NCBI GenBank assembly: GCA_019188245.1
Contig: JAECZO010000107.1
Span: forward strand, 15,001 to 79,000
Reading direction: 5' to 3'
Length of the DNA stretch: 64,000 nucleotides
Source of the DNA: Novymonas esmeraldas
Lineage: Eukaryota > Euglenozoa > Kinetoplastea > Trypanosomatida > Trypanosomatidae
This document shows positions 20,070 to 29,367 of the stretch, piece by piece. The notes under the pieces were generated by a model that was given only the letters and a program-made list of their open reading frames with translations, was not told the DNA's origin and made no database searches. The position numbers and the translations under genes are program-made. Numbering within the stretch: position 1 is the stretch's first letter; each line of letters starts with the position of its first letter.

Positions 20070-23000
20070 CTAGCGCCGCCGTGCTCGCTCCGCCACGAGA
20101 CGCGCCGCCTCCTCGCGCCGCTCAGCGGCCGCCTGCTCTCGAGCGGCGCGATCGGCCTCCATGCGCGCCGCCTCGGTCGCCCTCTCCAGCTTGCGCTGCA
20201 GTACGTCGCGGCTGTGTTGCGCCTCGCGCTCGCGCTCCCGCTGTGCCTCGCGGAGGCGCTCCTCCTCCTCCTCACGCCGCCGACGCGCCGCAGCGACTTT
20301 GCGGCGCTCCTCACGCAAGGCCTCCATTCGGCGGATCTGTGCATCCGTGATCCCGTGTGGAGCCACGACGTGCAGCACTGCCGGTGTGCCCGGCGGTACC
20401 GCCAACGCCGCCGTGCCAACGGCCCCGGCGCCAGCCTGGCTATGCTGCTTCGATGCTGTGCCTTTGCGCGCGTTCGCGGGGGTCGTGGTGGCCGGCGGGG
20501 CTGGAGCAGCGGCCCCAACCAGGACGGTGTCGTTCACCAGCGCGTCCGTCGCGGCCGCGCACGTCAGCGTCACCTCGTACTGTCCGCCGAGCACCAACAC
20601 GCCCTCCTCCGCCTCCGTGCCTGCGCCACCGATCTTGTCAGACTTCGCAGTGCGTCGGGCTGACTTCGCCTTTGACGGTGCTGCTGCGGCTGCGGCTGCT
20701 GGCGTCCACGTAGTGAACGGCACGCTATCGGAGATGGAGAGCGGCAGCGGGTTGCCCATGCGCTCTTGGTAGCGCGCGCAGAGGGTGCCGGCGAGCTCCG
20801 TCTTGCATGCTGTGAGCAACACGATATCTTCGACCGCCTCCAGCGGCTCCGCTGCAACGCAGGCGGGGCAGACGCGCACCGGCGTCGCGTGGCCCGTGAT
20901 GGTCGGCAGCGGACGCGCGTACGTCAGGCAGTGGCGCACGCAACACAGACGGCCGCAGCTTGGGCAGTTGGCGCGGCGCAGCGCCGGGGTGGCGGCGCGG
21001 CCGCACGTCTCGCACTCGGTCGGCCCCGCCTTCGTCTTCACTGTGTCAACGATGCGGCGGTACGGCGCGTGCACCGGCAGCACGCGCACCACGAGCACCG
21101 TGTCCGCCATGGTCGTGAGCGCCACCTGTGTGAGGAGCCGCAAGTCGACCCGCTTCTGCAGCGTGAAGCACGGCGACAACGCCAGCTCGGTCGCCGGGGT
21201 CCCCGCCTTGGCCGCCTGCCGCCCTCCCCGTGCGCGACTGCCGCCGCCGCCGCTGCCAGCCGCGGCCTCGGTGGGCGGTGGCGCCTCACGCACGAGGTAG
21301 AGCACGTCGTGCGTCGTCAGGAAGAGGAACTCCCGCGCCGTCGTCGCCGTCGCCCAGTGGACGACGCGGTCGACCGTGCAGGAGAAGACGACGCGCGGCG
21401 GGTCCAGCTCGCGGGGCCGCTCCCACACCATCTCGCGTGTCAGCGCATTCACGTAGTACCTCTTGCGTGGTTGCAGCCCCGCCTCCCCCGCCGTCCAGCA
21501 AGCGCGCCACGCGTTGGCGACCGGGTCGAACTGGAGGATGGCGTCGAGGGCAACGCTCAGCTTACTGGAGAGCCGGCGTGGCACGACACTGGCACCGGCA
21601 GCAGCACCAGCGGCACCAGCAGTAGCGGCGACGGCACCACGCGGTGCTGCCACCACGGTGTCCGCCTCCACGTAGAGACCTTCGTAGGGGCGGAACACGC
21701 TGTCGGCGCGGCGCACCTTGCGGTGGCGCGCGTACGTGCGGTCCAGCTTGGCCCTGAGACGCAGCAGCTGCCGGCGCTGCGTGTAGCGGCGCCACGCGCG
21801 CTGGATGGTGATGCAGAGGGTATGAAACGCGGCCTCGCGGCTCTGCTCCAGTGCCAGTACGTGCTCCGGCTGCCGCACGAAGACCTTGCTCGTGCCGATC
21901 GCGCACGACGCGGCCGGCAGCACTGCCTGCTCCTGCTGCAGGTAGGTCAGGATGGCCTCGCAGGCCGCCTTGTCGGTGCCGCGGAAGGGTCGCGGGTAGG
22001 TGCTGGGGCATGTGTACTTGAAGCGCTTGAGAAACTTGTCGAAGTGCTGCCGATAGCTGTAGCCGGCACGACGCACCCGCACGTTCTCCAAAAGGCCGAG
22101 GTACTTCACCTGGTGCAGCACCCGCGCCTCATCGAGGTAGTCAGCACGCTTCACATCGTTCGACTTGATGGTGCGCACGTAGTGCGGCGTGCACTGCTTC
22201 AGCGTGCGCACGAGGTCAGCCGCCTGCTGGCGGATCTTGAGTCCCGCCGTCGTGGTGGGGCGACGCGCGCCGCCAGCCCCGTTCGGCGACGACGACGCCG
22301 TCAAGCCGTCCGTCAGCACATCCGTCAAGATCTCGAGCAGGAAGTCCACACGGCTGCTTGCCAGCACCTCCACTACGTCGGCGCCGAGTCGGTCCTTGTT
22401 GCGGCCGATGAAGCCGTCCGTGCTGTACTCCACGTCGCCGGCGTAGTGCTTGATGATGAAGCCGCGCTCGCTCCGCACAAAGTTGGCGTGGCGGCTGTAC
22501 GCCATGTCCAGCTTGTCCAGCAGCTTGCGATCCGCCACGGCCTCCTCCTCCTTGGCCATGGTGACGCACACGTCATCCATGATGGCGAAGAGGCCGGGCG
22601 GCCGTGTGCTCTCGATCAGGTCGCACACGACCTGGTTGTCGAAGTACTTGATCGCCTCCCATGGTATGTGCTCGCGCACGTACTCCTCCTGCTCCACGCG
22701 AAGCGTCAGTTCAATGAAGATCTGCTGCAGCTTCTCGTTCACGTAGTTGATGCAGAACTGCTCGAAGCCGTTCTTGGCGAAGATCTCGAAGCCGTAGATG
22801 TCAAGCACGCCGAGCATGAGAGCGTGCGGGGCGTCGCCGAAGGCTGTGTTGACGGAGCCGACGATGAACTCGAAGACACCCTCGTACAGCGCCTTGGCCA
22901 CCGCGTCGCGCGTGCTGCGGCACTGCTGCGCGTCCAGCGGGGAGAAGACGACCTCCGTAGCACCCATCTGCAACTTGCGCCACGTCAACGCCTTGAGCAG

Positions 23001-24206
23001 CGCCGCCGGCTCAACGCCGAGCTGCGCGGCCGCAAATGCGAGCACATCGGGGTTCGACAGTGAGCACGGGTGCTGCCCCGCGGCCAGCGCCCCGCCCTCC
23101 TCCGGTGCCACAAAGTCCAGCTCCCCGAGGTGGAGCACGAGACACAGCACCTTCACGATGGACACCTGGTCCTGCGCCGTCATGCCAACCGCCTCCATGG
23201 CGGCGAGCGTCTCACGCCACCCACGCGCGTCGTCGATGCCAACGCGAGGGGTGGCGTCATCGGCGTGCTGCCCAGACCCGACCGACGGTCGAAGGAACCG
23301 CCACAACTGACACGACGCCGTGGACGCGCGCGCCGTGCCCCCGTCTCCGTGCATGCGCATCTCCTCGAACACAGCGCGCCACTCGATGGCCGCACCGGTG
23401 CCACCACCACCACCACCACTACTGTTGTTGTTGCTGTCGCCATCGTCACGTCTGCTGCCTCGCTGCCTCTGTCGCGATGACGCCGGCTCGCCACCGTCAC
23501 CGTGCAGCGCCGCGGCCGCACCGGCGCAGAGTTGGTAGAAGATGTGAAAGTTGCACTCTCCCGGCTGCTGGCTCGACACACGCGACTTCTCCAGAAGGAA
23601 GTGAGACAGGTGACCGCCTACCGGACCGCCGCGGATGTCGAAGTAGATCTCCAGGAACTTACCGAAGCGCGAACTGTTGTCGTTGCGCAACGTCTTGGCA
23701 TTGCCGAACGCCTCCAGCAGCGGGTTGGACTCTAGGATGATGCGCTTCACGCGCTGCATGTCCGTCGTGTTCCCCGAGACGGCGGAGATGTACTGCATGA
23801 TCTGCTTCGACGCCTCCGTCTTCCCGGCGCCGGACTCGCCTGAGATGATGATGCACTGGTTCTCCTCCTCCGACACCATACTGCGGTACGTGTCCTCCGC
23901 CAAGGCGAAGATGTGCGGCCCGCCAAGAGCGGCGTCGCCGGGCTCTTGCCCGTCCAACAGCGCATCGCGCCCGCCGCCACCCAGTCGACCGCTGTGGCGG
24001 TAGTACTGCATGTGCGCCTCATTGTAAAGGCCCTGGATCTGCTTGAACGGGTTCACGACGAGCAGCACAGATCCAATGTTCGTGTAGATGAGATCCGCGC
24101 CGTGTCGCACGGCGAGGTCGTCCGCAATGGCCTTGTCCGTGATGTGTGGAAGCAGCACCAGGTCCTCGACGCCGACGGTCGCGCGCCGTGTGTAGTCGGA
24201 CGCCAT
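20070..24206 (-). CDS. MYO1: Class I myosin with WW, FYVE-like and charged-helix tail (1378 aa)
   Basis: ATP-driven actin motor. The P-loop GESGAGKT is at 123-130, switch I NDNSSRFGKF at 175-184 and switch II DIYGFEIF at 469-476; the motor ends at about 780. A low-complexity Gly/Asn/Ser insert interrupts the motor at about 231-275. One IQ motif (IQRAWRRYTQRRQ) lies at about 801-813 for light-chain binding. A TH1-like basic tail follows with a WW domain at about 898-931. A FYVE-like zinc finger at 1065-1116 has eight Cys/His ligands (CxxC at 1065/1068, 1081/1084 and 1113/1116) but lacks the canonical RRHHCR core. The protein ends in an Arg/Glu/Ala helix (1286-1378). This layout matches the kinetoplastid class I myosin (TbMyo1) linked to endocytic traffic near the flagellar pocket. 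The start was chosen at MASDYTRR; upstream codons are low complexity. Confidence 0.95.
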   Translation of the reverse strand: MASDYTRRATVGVEDLVLLPHITDKAIADDLAVRHGADLIYTNIGSVLLVVNPFKQIQGLYNEAHMQYYRHSGRLGGGGRDALLDGQEPGDAALGGPHIFALAEDTYRSMVSEEENQCIIISGESGAGKTEASKQIMQYISAVSGNTTDMQRVKRIILESNPLLEAFGNAKTLRNDNSSRFGKFLEIYFDIRGGPVGGHLSHFLLEKSRVSSQQPGECNFHIFYQLCAGAAAALHGDGGEPASSRQRQRGSRRDDGDSNNNSSGGGGGGTGAAIEWRAVFEEMRMHGDGGTARASTASCQLWRFLRPSVGSGQHADDATPRVGIDDARGWRETLAAMEAVGMTAQDQVSIVKVLCLVLHLGELDFVAPEEGGALAAGQHPCSLSNPDVLAFAAAQLGVEPAALLKALTWRKLQMGATEVVFSPLDAQQCRSTRDAVAKALYEGVFEFIVGSVNTAFGDAPHALMLGVLDIYGFEIFAKNGFEQFCINYVNEKLQQIFIELTLRVEQEEYVREHIPWEAIKYFDNQVVCDLIESTRPPGLFAIMDDVCVTMAKEEEAVADRKLLDKLDMAYSRHANFVRSERGFIIKHYAGDVEYSTDGFIGRNKDRLGADVVEVLASSRVDFLLEILTDVLTDGLTASSSPNGAGGARRPTTTAGLKIRQQAADLVRTLKQCTPHYVRTIKSNDVKRADYLDEARVLHQVKYLGLLENVRVRRAGYSYRQHFDKFLKRFKYTCPSTYPRPFRGTDKAACEAILTYLQQEQAVLPAASCAIGTSKVFVRQPEHVLALEQSREAAFHTLCITIQRAWRRYTQRRQLLRLRAKLDRTYARHRKVRRADSVFRPYEGLYVEADTVVAAPRGAVAATAGAAGAAAGASVVPRRLSSKLSVALDAILQFDPVANAWRACWTAGEAGLQPRKRYYVNALTREMVWERPRELDPPRVVFSCTVDRVVHWATATTAREFLFLTTHDVLYLVREAPPPTEAAAGSGGGGSRARGGRQAAKAGTPATELALSPCFTLQKRVDLRLLTQVALTTMADTVLVVRVLPVHAPYRRIVDTVKTKAGPTECETCGRAATPALRRANCPSCGRLCCVRHCLTYARPLPTITGHATPVRVCPACVAAEPLEAVEDIVLLTACKTELAGTLCARYQERMGNPLPLSISDSVPFTTWTPAAAAAAAPSKAKSARRTAKSDKIGGAGTEAEEGVLVLGGQYEVTLTCAAATDALVNDTVLVGAAAPAPPATTTPANARKGTASKQHSQAGAGAVGTAALAVPPGTPAVLHVVAPHGITDAQIRRMEALREERRKVAAARRRREEEEERLREAQREREREAQHSRDVLQRKLERATEAARMEADRAAREQAAAERREEAARLVAERARRR

Positions 24207-24253
24207 CCCAGCTCCGCCAGGTCGATAACTCGTGACGTGGCGATGAAGAAGGG

Positions 24254-24312
24254 CTTGTGTGAGGGGTGTAGGATGTGAGTTGGGAGAAAGAGAGAGGCGG
24301 CGAGAGTAGAAA
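24254..24312 (-). promoter_or_regulatory. Probable spliced-leader acceptor of the myosin gene
   Basis: In mRNA sense a long C/T-rich stretch ends in CCCCTCACACAAG, with the AG at 24255-24254 and about 47 nt to the ATG. It is the first AG downstream of the tract. Confidence 0.5.
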
Positions 24313-27300
24313 AAGAGAGAGAGAGGGGGGGAGAGTACGGGGAGGCACGTGCGGGACCTCTGCTCGCACACCCATCGACATGTCCGCGGCCACCACCTCC
24401 ACCTCAGCTCCAGTGCTGCGGACGACCTTGAGGTCGTACAGTGTGGGGACAAGATGGTAGCTTGGCCAGCCGGGGAGGGAAAGCGGGGCCACATGTGCAC
24501 AGATACTCAGGCACACACACACAAAGGTGTTCTGCTTGCCATCTCTCCATCCATGGCTCGCATCGACCAATCCCCCCTTCCCACCTCTTTTTTTTTCTTC
24601 TTCTTCTTCGCTCGTCCTGAGAAGTGGGAAGAGAGAGAAGGAGGAGCGAACGAAGAGAGAGAGAGTGCGTCTGAGATGAGATGAGAAGAGCGAGCGAGAG
24701 AGGCACGCATTCACCGCACATCCAAAAGTTGATGAACATTATGAAAACAACCCAAAAAAAAAAAAAGAGAAAAACAAAAAAAAAAGTTCAACGAAAAACG
24801 AAAAAAAAAAGAGACTTGAACAAGTGAGTGAATGCCTCCCGCATCTACAAAGTCGGGCTCCGACCTCTCCGCATGCGATCCCCGTGCTGACGGGCCCCAC
24901 CCACCCTGCGCACTGTCCTTGTGTGGCCGGTGTGTCGAACGCAGCGCGAGTGACCACACACACTCACTCTCTCTTTCTCTTTCACTCATTCCACTCAAGA
25001 GAGGTGTTGCTGGTGAGCGAAGGAGCAGGAATGCACAACGTGCCGCCTGTCCGCGTACATCCAGTGTCATGCACAGAGAGAGAGAGATGTGAGTACGGGA
25101 GTGGTATCGCACCCCTTCCGCCTTCCTCCTCTTCTTCTCTGCTCACCCTGTCTAGAGTACAGGCTGTGGAGAGAGGTACGACAGGAGGCGAGTAGTTCGA
25201 GGCGCAGACGCAGGGAGGGTGCGAGTGGGTATCATCTTCTACAGATACACACACGCACACAGACACCCGTACACACAGACAGACACGGTGAGAGAGAAAG
25301 AGAGAGGAAGACACGGGAGAGGGGAGGTGCGTGCAGAGAACAAAGGGGGGGGAAGAGAGGAGAAGGGACAAACGGACGACCGCTACAGTAAATCAGCAAA
25401 GTATGAAAGTGAAGACGTAGTCGACAGAGGTGTGCCACTTCACTGCAGCAGCAGCAGGGGACACGTGCACGGAGGCAGAGTTGTGTATGGCTGGAGGTCA
25501 GCCGGTGGGATGGGAGACAGAGAGAGTGTGTGTGGGGGTGAGAGAGCCTCGGCAAGGACGAGACCATGGAGCTCCATGACAAACGCTCACGTACACGTAC
25601 ACACACACACACAGACACACAGACGTACACACGCTGGCAAGTGTGTAGCCGCGGCCATACAAGAAGAGAAAAGAAAAAGTGCGAGACAGAGAAAAAAAAA
25701 AAAAAAAGGTGCGCACACGCACATACATCAACTGACCAACACCACGGAAAACATGTGAGACGGGGAGAGACAATTATATATAAAAAAAAAACGAAGTGAA
25801 GATTTGAAAAAAAAACAAAAAAAGGAAAAAGAAGGTGGAAGAAAGAGAGAGAGGGAGACGAGGGGGCGAGAAAGCTGCGCCACAAGATGGGGACCGAGGG
25901 GTGGAGAGGGGGCGTGGTGCGCAGGGAGGTCTGTGTGTGATGAGGAGGAGGGGAAGGGGGCACAGCATCTACGATGATACACCGAGCTCCTCCCAGGATG
26001 TGCACCAGTACAAAGAAAAATGTACCTGCTAGGAAGTGGGTGTACTCCTCCCCTCCCGCCAACCCCTCGGAACACACCGGCACAGATGCACTTGCAGGGG
26101 ATCAACGTGTAGGACTCGCACAGAGAACGTTCGCGAGTGGATGCGGAGATGCGTGATCGCCACCGAGGTCGTCTGAGAGACCGGCGACGACTGGTGTCAC
26201 TGGCGCCATCAGACCACCTCAGCAGCGCCTCGCATCCCCTCACCCCACCACGACCCGTGTTTCCTCGCGGCACGTAACACTTGTCTGTGGCTGCATCGCG
26301 CGCATACTGATGAGGATAGGTCGGCGCGCGTTTTTTTTTGTTGTTGTTGTTGCTGAAGCGAGTTTAGTTGTGTGCGTCCATGACACCAAGCACGTCGTCG
26401 GACGACACACACACACACACAGTTTTGGAGAGGAGAGAGGCATGGGGGCGGAGCTGCTCTCGCTCTCTCCTTTGTCTCCGCTACACCTTCACACATCCGC
26501 TCTCCACACGCAGCACAGGGAACCACCAGTGAGTGAGGAGAGAGAGAGAGAAAGAGAAAGAGAGGGAGAGAGATGGCTCGACACACAGTGCCAACTCTCT
26601 CCCCTGCTTCCCCTCTTCCCGCATCTCTTGTCTGGTGCACCAACGTCAGCGCGGATCCGCGATGGGAATGAAAGACGGAGAAAGAGAGAGAGAGCGAAGA
26701 GAGCGCGCACACCTACTCTCATATGCAGACACGCGGAGAACCAAGAGAAAAATAAAAAAAAAAACGACGACACACACACACACAAACACACAAACGCACA
26801 AACGCACAAACGCACACGATGCGAAGCGCAGGCAAGGGTGGGAGAACAAGCGGATCGCCGCAAGAGCGACTGGGACGGCGAACCCGCACGTCAACAAGAG
26901 AGAGTGGAGGAGGAGGAGGAGGAGGAGCGTGAGGGGCTGCGCCAACGACAGAGAGGAAGGGGGGTGGCGAGCAATAACAGGAAAGATGTCGGCGGAGAGA
27001 GGCAGAGAGAGGCATTCGCACACATACACACACAGTGCAGTCGCCTCTCGTTGTGGTCCGCCTCACGAGGACGGAGGAGTTGCTTCTTTGATTCGAAGGA
27101 GAAAGACGTGAGCGAGTCACGTCGCCGACGCATGACACAAGACACACACACACAGAGAGAGAGCGAAGGGAGGTAAGGTGGAGGAGTAGGGAAGCACGAC
27201 TGGGCCGGGCAGGAGACGCTGATGGATGGAACTGCGCCAGCGGCGTCCGTACGCGCACCCGAGCACGGATGCGGTGAGCCTCGAGTAAAGCAGCGAGCCA

Positions 27301-28262
27301 TCTGGCAGCCCAGTGCTCCCCAAGCACACGCATACACACACACATCCGTGCCGAGACGGCAGCGGACCACAGCTGGCCCGCACACATGCACTTACACAAC
27401 GATCACTCGTCGTAGACGCGATCGCGAGTCCGCCTGCTCCCGCCATCGACCACCGACTCTGTCCCCACGTCACACCCCTTCAGAGGATGCAATTCACTCG
27501 ACCTGCAACGTATCAGTGTGCCGAGAGCAGCGGCACCAGTCACGCCGTTCTTATCCGAGAGCAGTCGTCGACGAAGAAGAAGCAGCGAATGAAAAAGAAG
27601 AGCACACAAACTGGTCGATGCTTCGCTTGAAAACACCGACACCGCAGCGTGAGAGAGAGTTTGTGTGTCAGTGCACATGTGCGTCCGCGAGCGTCAGCAT
27701 CAGGCTACGCAGAGCAAAACCTCTGTCCCCTCATCAGACTCAAGGCGCTCTCTGCCACCCACAGCGCATCGACAGAAGAGGAGAGAAGGGAGAGGCGAAG
27801 GATAGACACGCAGCCGCCCTGTGGCAACAGTCAAGAAGAGAAGAAGAGAAGCAGAGGCACACACACACAAAAAAAAAAAAAGAGAGTGTGAGGGGAGAGG
27901 GGGAGAGATGAAGAAGGGGAAGAAGAAGACGCAACGGCACAGACCAAAGCAAGTGCACTGAGAACGCAACAAGAAGGGCGAGAAAGAAAGAAAGAAAGAA
28001 AGAGTGTGTGAGACAGTCGGAAAGCGGAGAGAGAGAGACAAGGCGCGACAAACACGTCTCGCGCGTCCTGGACAAAGGGGGGAGGCTGGTGGGTTGTGCA
28101 GCCACGACACAGGAAGGGCATCGCCGCACAAGAGATCAAGCACACAGCGAGTACACGTCCCCACACGTCTCCCGTCTCTAAGCCCCCCCCCTTTCCCTTC
28201 CCTTGCCAGCATCCACGGGGGGATGCACTGTACAGCGACACGCCAACGACGTACATACTGAG

Positions 28263-28281
28263 AAAAAAAAAAAAAAAAAAA
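28263..28281. repeat. Poly(A) tract, 19 bases
   Basis: A long homopolymer on the plus strand (poly(U) in the minus-strand transcript). Confidence 0.85.
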
Positions 28282-28928
28282 TGGGAGTAGAAGAGAGGAT
28301 GGCAGGCACCGGCACGGTAACGTGGTGCAGTTGAGAAAGCGTTCTCTGACGGTGATGGGTGGGGGGCTGCAGAGCCTACCGCGGCAACGTCATCTGTCGA
28401 GCTGCACGCCACAGAGCAAGGACAGCCCACCGAACCACCACGCCCTCAACGCATCGAGAGACTAGCACCGACTACACATGCCGTTGAGCGGACCGCCGTA
28501 CGTGCCATCCACCACCTGGCGACATGCAGCGCTGTAAAAGAACGAAACGTGTTGCCGCACCGCGGCATGTCCACGCACCAGCGCTGTCGGTGCAGGTCGC
28601 ACACGAGGTCAACGTCGATGACGTCGCGTGCAGCGGCGCAGCACCGCCATCTACGGCAGTACTCCGCGCCACGACACACCCCCAGCACGACGACTACATG
28701 TGCGCCGTTCACTAACACAAAAAAAAAAGGTACGTTCGACGCACACCGCGCACCCACGCACAAAAACAACCGCAACACTCTCCCTCCGCCAAGCAGCGGC
28801 CACCCGACTTTGCTGCGCGTGGAGAACAGCCGCCTGCACAGCGACAACGTAGCCACGACAGTGTCGACGGCGCCAAGCCTGGACGCACACGGTGAGTGCA
28901 CCCCGCACACACAGCACTCAGCCTTCGC

Positions 28929-28934
<6 letters not shown>

Positions 28935-28959
<25 letters not shown>
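28935..28959. repeat. (CA)n microsatellite
   Basis: A 25-base CA tract followed by CCACCACCAC, just downstream of the ABC transporter gene. Confidence 0.85.
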
Positions 28960-29243
28960 CACCACCACAGTTACACACAGGGACGCAGATGCTGTGACGC
29001 TCCAGCTGGCGGTGCGCACAGAAACCACGATCCCGTGTGCGTCTGTGTCCGTGTGCAAGTCCGCGTGCACGTGTATCACCGGGAAGGAGAGGGAGGAGAG
29101 GGAGGAGAGGGGAAGAGAGAAGAGGGGAAGGAGGCCGGAGGGGGGAGGGACGTGTGGTGCGCGCACCTCACAAGCGGTGAGCGCAGGGCCGGCGGCACAG
29201 ACGGACGGCGGGACCCGCGGAGAGACGCGCGCGGAGAGGCGAC

Positions 29244-29266
29244 GCGAGGCGAGGCGAGGCGAGGCG
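29244..29266. repeat. (GGCGA)n tandem repeat
   Basis: Four to five GGCGA units about 100 bases downstream of the ABC transporter stop. Confidence 0.75.
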
Positions 29267-29367
29267 GGACGCAGCATCAGCCAGCGCAGCCGCGAGGTGA
29301 GAGGGGGAGGGGGAGTGGGGAGTGTGGAGCGGCAGCAGGGGCGGCCACACCGCGCAGGCACCGCAGC

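Larger units (their letters stand above)
24207..29367. other. Very long spacer (5.2 kb) between the ABC transporter and myosin, no gene seen
   Basis: This is the largest gap. Most of it is simple sequence: poly(A) near 24750-24810 and 25690-25706, (CA)n near 25600-25615, 26404-26420 and 28935-28959, GA-rich 26530-26570, a 19-base poly(A) at 28263-28281, and a (GGCGA)n run at about 29244-29266. Two islands have ordinary composition, about 26040-26310 and 28370-28735, but neither carries a convincing ORF. It must contain the 3' UTR of the ABC transporter. A degenerate retroposon of the SIDER kind, common in Leishmania 3' UTRs, is possible in those islands but I could not establish it. Confidence 0.6.

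Noticed and set aside
20766-23063. 765-codon open frame on the plus strand
   Set aside because: Antisense shadow of the myosin gene; the composition is that of a reverse frame of a GC-rich gene.
26040-26310. Possible degenerate SIDER retroposon in the spacer downstream of the ABC transporter
   Set aside because: The composition differs from the surrounding simple sequence, but I could not recognise a SIDER signature by eye; an alignment to SIDER consensus would decide.
28446-28955. Possible minus-strand small gene of 169 codons in the 5.2 kb spacer
   Set aside because: It starts with a (CA)n-derived Cys-Val repeat, has no membrane or domain pattern and does not show third-position GC bias; kept as spacer.
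24207-29367. tRNA, snRNA or rRNA genes in the long spacers
   Set aside because: No cloverleaf-compatible A/B box pairs or rRNA-like conserved stretches were noticed in the non-repetitive islands.
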